Source: Mycolicibacterium stellerae (GTDB taxonomy: Bacteria > Actinomycetota > Actinomycetes > Mycobacteriales > Mycobacteriaceae). From it: DNA of 64,000 nucleotides. The position numbers were made by a program, and so were the translations under genes. Positions 59,867-64,000 of this stretch are shown here, in pieces; position 1 is the stretch's first letter; the number at the start of each line of letters is the position of its first letter. The stretch lies in NCBI RefSeq assembly GCF_003719305.1, contig NZ_RARC01000009.1, positions 147,841-211,840 on the forward strand, read 5' to 3'. The notes below the pieces were generated by a model, which was given only the letters and a program-made list of their open reading frames with translations, made no database searches and was not told the DNA's origin.

Positions 59867-61110
59867 CCGAGCGAGAAGCCGGAGACGGATCGCGCATGAG
59901 CGACGCCGATAACGCCCCCAAGGGCACCGACACCCCGGGCCAGACCGGAATTCCCGGGCAGCCCAGCGACGCCGAGCTTGCGTCGATGTCGCGCGAGGAG
60001 CTGCTCGCGCTTGGCGGCAAACTCGACGGTGTCGAGATCGTCTACAAGGAAGACCGCTGGCCGGTAAAGGACACCAAGGCCGAGAAACGCGCCGAACGTG
60101 CAGTGGCGAATTGGCTTCTGCTGGGCGGTCTTTCCGGCCTTGCCCTACTGCTGGTCTTTCTGTTCTGGCCCTGGGAGTACAAGGGCGGGGAAACCGAGGG
60201 CCACTGGTGGTACGACCTGGCCACCCCGCTGTACGGGCTGACGTTCGGCGTGTCGATCCTCGCGATCGGCATCGGTGCCGTGCTGTACCAGAAGAAGTTC
60301 ATCCCGGAAGAGATCTCCATCCAGGACCGTCACGACGGTCGCTCCCCCGAGATCCAGCGCAAGACCGTCGCGGCCAACCTGAGCGACGCGCTGGAGGGCT
60401 CAACGATCAAGCGGCGCAAGATGGTCGGGCTGTCGCTCGGCATCGGCCTCGGCGCGTTCGGTGCGGGCACGTTGGTCGCATTCATCGGCGGCTTGATCAA
60501 GAACCCCTGGAAGCCCGTGGTGCCGACCGCCGAAGGCAAGAAGGCCGTGTTGTGGACGTCGGGCTGGACCCCGCAGTTCACGGGGGAGACCATCTATGTG
60601 GCCCGCGCCACCGGAAACGCCGGCCACGGAGCGCCTTTCGTCAAGATGCGCCCCGAAGACCTCGACGCAGGCGGCATGGAAACCGTGTTCCCGTGGCGGG
60701 AGTCCGACGGTGACGGCACCACCGTCGAGTCACACCACCGGCTCAACGAGATCATGATGGGTGTTCGGAACCCGGTGATGCTCATTCGCATCAAGCCGGG
60801 CGACATCAACAGGGTGGTCAAGCGTCAGGGCCAGGAGAGCTTTAACTTCGGCGACCTGTTCGCGTTCACCAAGGTGTGCTCCCACCTGGGTTGTCCCTCT
60901 TCGCTTTACGAGCAGCAAACCTATCGCATCCTCTGCCCGTGCCATCAGTCTCAGTTCGATGCGCTGCATTTCGCGAAACCCATATTCGGCCCGGCTGCGC
61001 GCGCTCTCGCGCAGCTGCCCATCACGATCGATCAGGACGGGTACCTGGTCGCCAACGGCGACTTCATCGAACCCGTCGGACCGGCATTCTGGGAACGGAA
61101 GACAATATGA
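59863..61110 (+). CDS. qcrA: QcrA, Rieske iron-sulfur subunit of the bcc complex
   Basis: About 415 residues. Three transmembrane helices ([58 protein letters not shown]) precede the Rieske domain with CSHLGCP and CPCHQSQF, the ligands of the [2Fe-2S] cluster. It oxidises menaquinol together with QcrB. GTG 59863 overlaps the qcrC stop as GTGA; ATG 59896 is an alternative. Confidence 0.97.
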   Translation: MTEREAGDGSRMSDADNAPKGTDTPGQTGIPGQPSDAELASMSREELLALGGKLDGVEIVYKEDRWPVKDTKAEKRAERAVANWLLLGGLSGLALLLVFLFWPWEYKGGETEGHWWYDLATPLYGLTFGVSILAIGIGAVLYQKKFIPEEISIQDRHDGRSPEIQRKTVAANLSDALEGSTIKRRKMVGLSLGIGLGAFGAGTLVAFIGGLIKNPWKPVVPTAEGKKAVLWTSGWTPQFTGETIYVARATGNAGHGAPFVKMRPEDLDAGGMETVFPWRESDGDGTTVESHHRLNEIMMGVRNPVMLIRIKPGDINRVVKRQGQESFNFGDLFAFTKVCSHLGCPSSLYEQQTYRILCPCHQSQFDALHFAKPIFGPAARALAQLPITIDQDGYLVANGDFIEPVGPAFWERKTI

Positions 61111-62837
61111 GTCCGAAACTGCCGCAACCACCGAGCCTCAACGAGATTGCAGCCGCACAGGGCGACGCGATCGACTCGCGGTACCACCCCGCAGCAGCTG
61201 TCCGCAGACAGCTCAACAAGGTGTTCCCCACCCACTGGTCGTTCCTGCTGGGTGAGATCGCCCTCTACAGCTTCATCGTGCTCCTGCTCACCGGGGTCTA
61301 CCTGACGCTGTTCTTCGATCCGTCCATGGTCGAGGTCACCTATGACGGCGTCTATCAGCCGCTGCGCGGCGTCGAGATGTCCAGAGCTTTCGCATCCACC
61401 CTCGATATCAGCTTCGAGGTGCGCGGCGGCCTGTTCGTCCGCCAGATTCACCACTGGGCCGCACTGCTTTTCGCGGCTTCGATCATGGTCCACCTGGCAC
61501 GTATCTTCTTCACCGGCGCGTTCCGGCGGCCCCGTGAGGCCAACTGGGTGATCGGCTCTCTGCTGTTGATATTGGCGATGTTCGAAGGCTTCTTCGGATA
61601 CTCGCTGCCCGACGACCTGCTGTCGGGAACTGGCCTGCGCGCCGCATTCTCGGGCATCACGATGGGCATGCCGATCATCGGCACCTGGCTGCACTGGGCC
61701 CTGTTCGGCGGTGACTTCCCTTGTGGCGGTGTTGGAAACGACTGTGCGATCGGCATCATCATCCCGCGGCTCTACGCCCTGCACATCCTGCTGATACCGG
61801 GCATCATCCTCGCGCTCATCGGTGCGCACCTGGCGCTGGTGTGGTTCCAGAAGCACACACAGTTCCCCGGACCCGGTCGCACCGAGACCAATGTCGTCGG
61901 CGTGCGCGTCATGCCGGTGTTCGCCGTCAAGTCCGGCGCGTTCTTCGCTGTGACGACGGGCATCCTCGGCATCATGGGCGGCCTATTGCAGATCAACCCG
62001 ATCTGGCAGCTCGGCCCCTACAAGCCCTCCCAGATTTCGGCGGGCAGCCAGCCGGACTTCTACATGATGTGGACAGACGGCCTCATCCGCCTCTGGCCTG
62101 CGTGGGAGTTCTACCCATTCGGGCACACCATCCCTCAGCCGGTGTGGATCGCTGTGCTCATGGGCGTGGTGTTCATGCTCCTTCCCGCATGGCCGTTCCT
62201 CGAGCAGAGGTTCACCAAGGACAAAGCGCATCACAATCTGTTGCAGCGCCCGCGGGACGCTCCGGTACGCACCGCCATCGGCGCGATGGCCATCTCGTTC
62301 TACATCGTGCTGACATTCGCCTGCATGAACGACATCATCGCGCTCAAGTTCCACATCTCGTTGAACGCAACGACGTGGATCGGCCGCATCGGCATGGTGG
62401 TGTTGCCCGCGATCGTCTACTACATCACCTACCGGTGGTGCGTCGGGCTGCAGCGCAGCGACCGCGCCGTGCTCGAGCACGGCATCGAGACCGGCATCAT
62501 CAAGCGGCTGCCGCACGGCGCCTACATCGAACTGCACCAGCCGCTGGGACCGGTCGATGACCACGGCCATCCGGTTCCGCTGGAATACCAGGGTGCCCCG
62601 GTGCCCAAGCGGATGAACAAGCTCGGCTCCGCGGGCGCTCCGGGTACCGGCAGCTTCCTGCGGGCCGATCCCGCCGACGAGCACGACGCGTTGGTAGAGG
62701 CCGAGCACGCCGGAGAACGCAGGGCGCTCACCGCATTACGCGAGCACCAGGATCGCAACGGGTCCAACGGACACGGGTCCAACGGACACGGGTCCAACGG
62801 CCACGGCTCGAATGGCCACGGGTCGAACGGGCACTGA
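61107..62837 (+). CDS. qcrB: QcrB, cytochrome b subunit of the bcc complex
   Basis: 576 residues, against about 549 in M. tuberculosis. Eight or nine transmembrane helices; heme b ligands in [19 protein letters not shown] and [20 protein letters not shown]. It contains the menaquinol Qp site that is the target of imidazopyridine drugs in mycobacteria. ATG 61107 overlaps the qcrA stop as ATGA. The extra length is a hydrophilic C-terminus ending in five GSNGH repeats. Confidence 0.97.
   Translation: MSPKLPQPPSLNEIAAAQGDAIDSRYHPAAAVRRQLNKVFPTHWSFLLGEIALYSFIVLLLTGVYLTLFFDPSMVEVTYDGVYQPLRGVEMSRAFASTLDISFEVRGGLFVRQIHHWAALLFAASIMVHLARIFFTGAFRRPREANWVIGSLLLILAMFEGFFGYSLPDDLLSGTGLRAAFSGITMGMPIIGTWLHWALFGGDFPCGGVGNDCAIGIIIPRLYALHILLIPGIILALIGAHLALVWFQKHTQFPGPGRTETNVVGVRVMPVFAVKSGAFFAVTTGILGIMGGLLQINPIWQLGPYKPSQISAGSQPDFYMMWTDGLIRLWPAWEFYPFGHTIPQPVWIAVLMGVVFMLLPAWPFLEQRFTKDKAHHNLLQRPRDAPVRTAIGAMAISFYIVLTFACMNDIIALKFHISLNATTWIGRIGMVVLPAIVYYITYRWCVGLQRSDRAVLEHGIETGIIKRLPHGAYIELHQPLGPVDDHGHPVPLEYQGAPVPKRMNKLGSAGAPGTGSFLRADPADEHDALVEAEHAGERRALTALREHQDRNGSNGHGSNGHGSNGHGSNGHGSNGH
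62760..62834 (+). repeat. Five tandem 15-bp units encoding (GSNGH)5 at the QcrB C-terminus
   Basis: Five contiguous units of exactly 15 bp, consensus GGGTCCAACGGACAC, end right before the TGA. The first two are identical; the others differ at synonymous positions. The in-frame unit allows length change by slippage without loss of frame. Confidence 0.95.
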
Positions 62838-62867
62838 CGGACCACGCCGCGCTTGTCGGCAGATGTG

Positions 62868-63563
62868 TCAGCTGTCGACGAGCTGGTGCAGCTGGCGCAG
62901 ATAGATCCATGGAATGGCCGGCATCGCCAGCGTGACGAGACCGGCTACGACGTAGGCCGCCCAAGCGAACGTGTCGTGGCCCGCTGCCATCAGATAGGTG
63001 GCGATACCGATACTCAGCAGCGCCAAACCGATGGCGGATGCGATGACCACGGCGCAGCGCAGCCACACCCGGTCGACGGCAGGCGGTAGCGCGGCGTTGA
63101 ACGTGCTGACTCTGGATGAAGTCGGGTAGGCGCTGCGCCGCCTGCTCGTTGCGGCGGGCGCGGGTGATGAGGACCGCAGCTGCTGGGTGCGCGGCTCGGG
63201 CAAGCGTGTCGTCGCTTGAGTCCGCCCGCTGGTCGGTCGGACACCTGCGCCGCGGCTCGCCCGCGGATCATCGAGGGCCGCGCGTCGCGCCCGCACCAGC
63301 AGCGGAATGGCGCCAAGGATGACAAGCGCCGACACCCCGATCACGCCGTAAAGCAACCACGGTGTGCCCGAGTCACTGGATGACGACTCCTGGCGCCCAC
63401 TGCCGAGGTCGACTAGGGCGACGGACGCGGCCACGGCAGACCCAAGTGCGGCAAGCCAGATCACCGCGCACACGGCGAGCAGAATCCGGTCCACATTGCC
63501 GGCGTCGCTCGACGTCGGATCGAGACGCGAGCGCGTCGCGGCCCCAGTGTTGTATGTCGTCAT
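62868..63563 (-). CDS. Conserved membrane protein (Rv2197c-like)
   Basis: 231 residues. Four transmembrane helices in two pairs: RILLAVCAVIWLAALGSAVA and WLLYGVIGVSALVILGAIPL; then CAVVIASAIGLALLSIGIAT and AYVVAGLVTLAMPAIPWIYL. A basic Ser/Thr/Arg-rich loop separates the pairs. ATG 63563 shares one base with the mmpS3 stop (TGATG), so it is coupled to that gene. Function is unknown. Confidence 0.88.
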   Translation of the reverse strand: MTTYNTGAATRSRLDPTSSDAGNVDRILLAVCAVIWLAALGSAVAASVALVDLGSGRQESSSSDSGTPWLLYGVIGVSALVILGAIPLLVRARRAALDDPRASRGAGVRPTSGRTQATTRLPEPRTQQLRSSSPAPAATSRRRSAYPTSSRVSTFNAALPPAVDRVWLRCAVVIASAIGLALLSIGIATYLMAAGHDTFAWAAYVVAGLVTLAMPAIPWIYLRQLHQLVDS

Positions 63564-63901
63564 CAGCAGCTTGTCTGTGCGGAGTTGCCAGTATTCGAGG
63601 ACAATACGGTGCCGTCGCTCGTGGTGATGGAGCAGTTGAGCCTGCTGACCAGAAACAGGCTCGACGCCTGCACCGAGCCGACCTCGGACTGCGAGATCGG
63701 TGTCACCGTGAGCGACCACGGAATGTAGACGTTGCGCTGAGTACGGCTACGGCCCGACGCGTCGATATAGGTGACCGTGATGATGTCGCCTGGCGCTTTC
63801 GTACCCGTCACCGAATAGGTCACCTGGCGGGGACCGGCACGCGTCGTCGTCGGCGGTGGAGGGGGCGCACTAGAGGGCTCCTCCGGAGCCGGCGGCGGCG
63901 G
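63563..63901 (-). CDS. mmpS3: MmpS3 C-terminal part, 5' end lost at a junction
   Basis: The C-terminal domain ([56 protein letters not shown], ending AQTSC) is that of MmpS3 (Rv2198c). In frame upstream there is the expected Pro/Thr-rich linker (TTTRAG preceded by runs of Pro) up to about 63901. Beyond that the MmpS3 frame holds no family sequence, and a different frame encodes a sirtuin. The transmembrane helix and N-terminus are therefore missing at this place. Internal starts such as GTG 63823 exist but would make an unanchored fragment. MmpS3 is normally a single-pass membrane protein. Confidence 0.8.
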   Translation of the reverse strand, partial: PPPPAPEEPSSAPPPPPTTTRAGPRQVTYSVTGTKAPGDIITVTYIDASGRSRTQRNVYIPWSLTVTPISQSEVGSVQASSLFLVSRLNCSITTSDGTVLSSNTGNSAQTSC

Positions 63902-64000
63902 CGCGGTTGATGATCGCGACCGGAATGCCCAGTCCGGCCGCGTGCCGCACGAAGCGGAATCCGGAGAACACCGTCAGCGACGAGCCGGCCACCAACAGTG
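63870..64000 (-). CDS. Sirtuin (Sir2-family NAD-dependent deacylase) C-terminal fragment, partial and chimeric
   Basis: On the minus strand from 63998 the frame reads [20 protein letters not shown] and then [12 protein letters not shown], the last beta-alpha unit of class II/SIRT4-like sirtuins (the GSSL NAD-binding motif and the PVAIIN strand). The usual tail after IINR (Gly-x-Thr-Arg-Gly-Asp) is absent. Instead Ala repeats from the GCC/CCG tract and GSGGAL follow to a TAG at 63872-63870. The reading frame differs from mmpS3. The gene runs off the right edge. The junction at about 63890-63905 makes this 3' end chimeric. Confidence 0.75.
   Translation of the reverse strand, partial: LLVAGSSLTVFSGFRFVRHAAGLGIPVAIINRAAAAGSGGAL

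Overview
The window is a GC-rich mycobacterial chromosome segment. The order wag31-yggT-sepF-yggS-yfiH-ftsZ-ftsQ-murC-murG-ftsW-murD-mraY-murF-murE-pbpB-(ftsL-like)-rsmH-mraZ, followed by lppM, idsA2, mptA, pknL, aroG, fadD15, pimB', ripC, trpD, ctaE-qcrCAB and mmpS3, matches the Rv2144c-Rv2198c block of Mycobacterium tuberculosis as I remember it. The insertion sequences found there in M. tuberculosis are absent. A tripartite tricarboxylate transporter and other accessory genes lie to the left. A non-tuberculous, probably rapid-growing species (Mycolicibacterium-type) is likely; the species cannot be read from the sequence.

Region 1 (1-14.96 kb) is accessory. It holds the 3'-to-5' tctC-tctB-tctA solute uptake genes with a divergent CitA/DcuS-type sensor kinase and response regulator. 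Next come a 1104-residue cyclase/NB-ARC/LuxR regulator, a MarR-MFS pair with a palindromic operator, a phospholipase D-like protein, a lipoprotein shaped like a serine beta-lactamase but lacking the catalytic Ser and Lys, a glutamine amidotransferase, a SRPBCC-epimerase fusion and a phosphoribosyltransferase.

Region 2 (14.96-35.6 kb, all minus strand) is the division and cell wall (dcw) cluster. Genes are coupled by ATGA/GTGA/TGATG overlaps from mraZ down to wag31. MraZ probably controls it through a GTGGG-type repeat array upstream of its own gene. The products make lipid II (MurC-G, MraY), polymerise and crosslink it at the septum (FtsW, PbpB), build the Z-ring (FtsZ, SepF, FtsQ, FtsL-like) and direct polar growth (Wag31).

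Region 3 (35.6-55.4 kb) is dominated by envelope lipid and glycan genes: lppM, idsA2, mptA, the Rv2181-type mannosyltransferase, a PlsC acyltransferase, fadD15, pimB', a putative membrane metallopeptidase and ripC. It also holds pknL with its DNA-binding partner Rv2175c, aroG and RNase AS, plus one secreted-protein gene broken by two frameshifts.

Region 4 (55.5-64 kb) holds an exonuclease/GIY-YIG nuclease, trpD, the cytochrome c oxidase subunit III gene ctaE, and the complete qcrCAB cytochrome bcc complex with a (GSNGH)5 tail on QcrB. At the right end mmpS3 is cut inside its proline-rich linker and joined to the C-terminal part of a sirtuin gene in another frame. This is the most anomalous spot in the window and is either a real rearrangement or an assembly error.

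Many genes here start directly at a TANNNT-like -10 element with 6-7 nt before the start codon, the signature of leaderless mycobacterial mRNAs. I used this to choose several starts. No RNA genes, CRISPR arrays, prophage or insertion sequences were found. I did not find a clearly new multi-gene system; the novel points are local and listed as findings.
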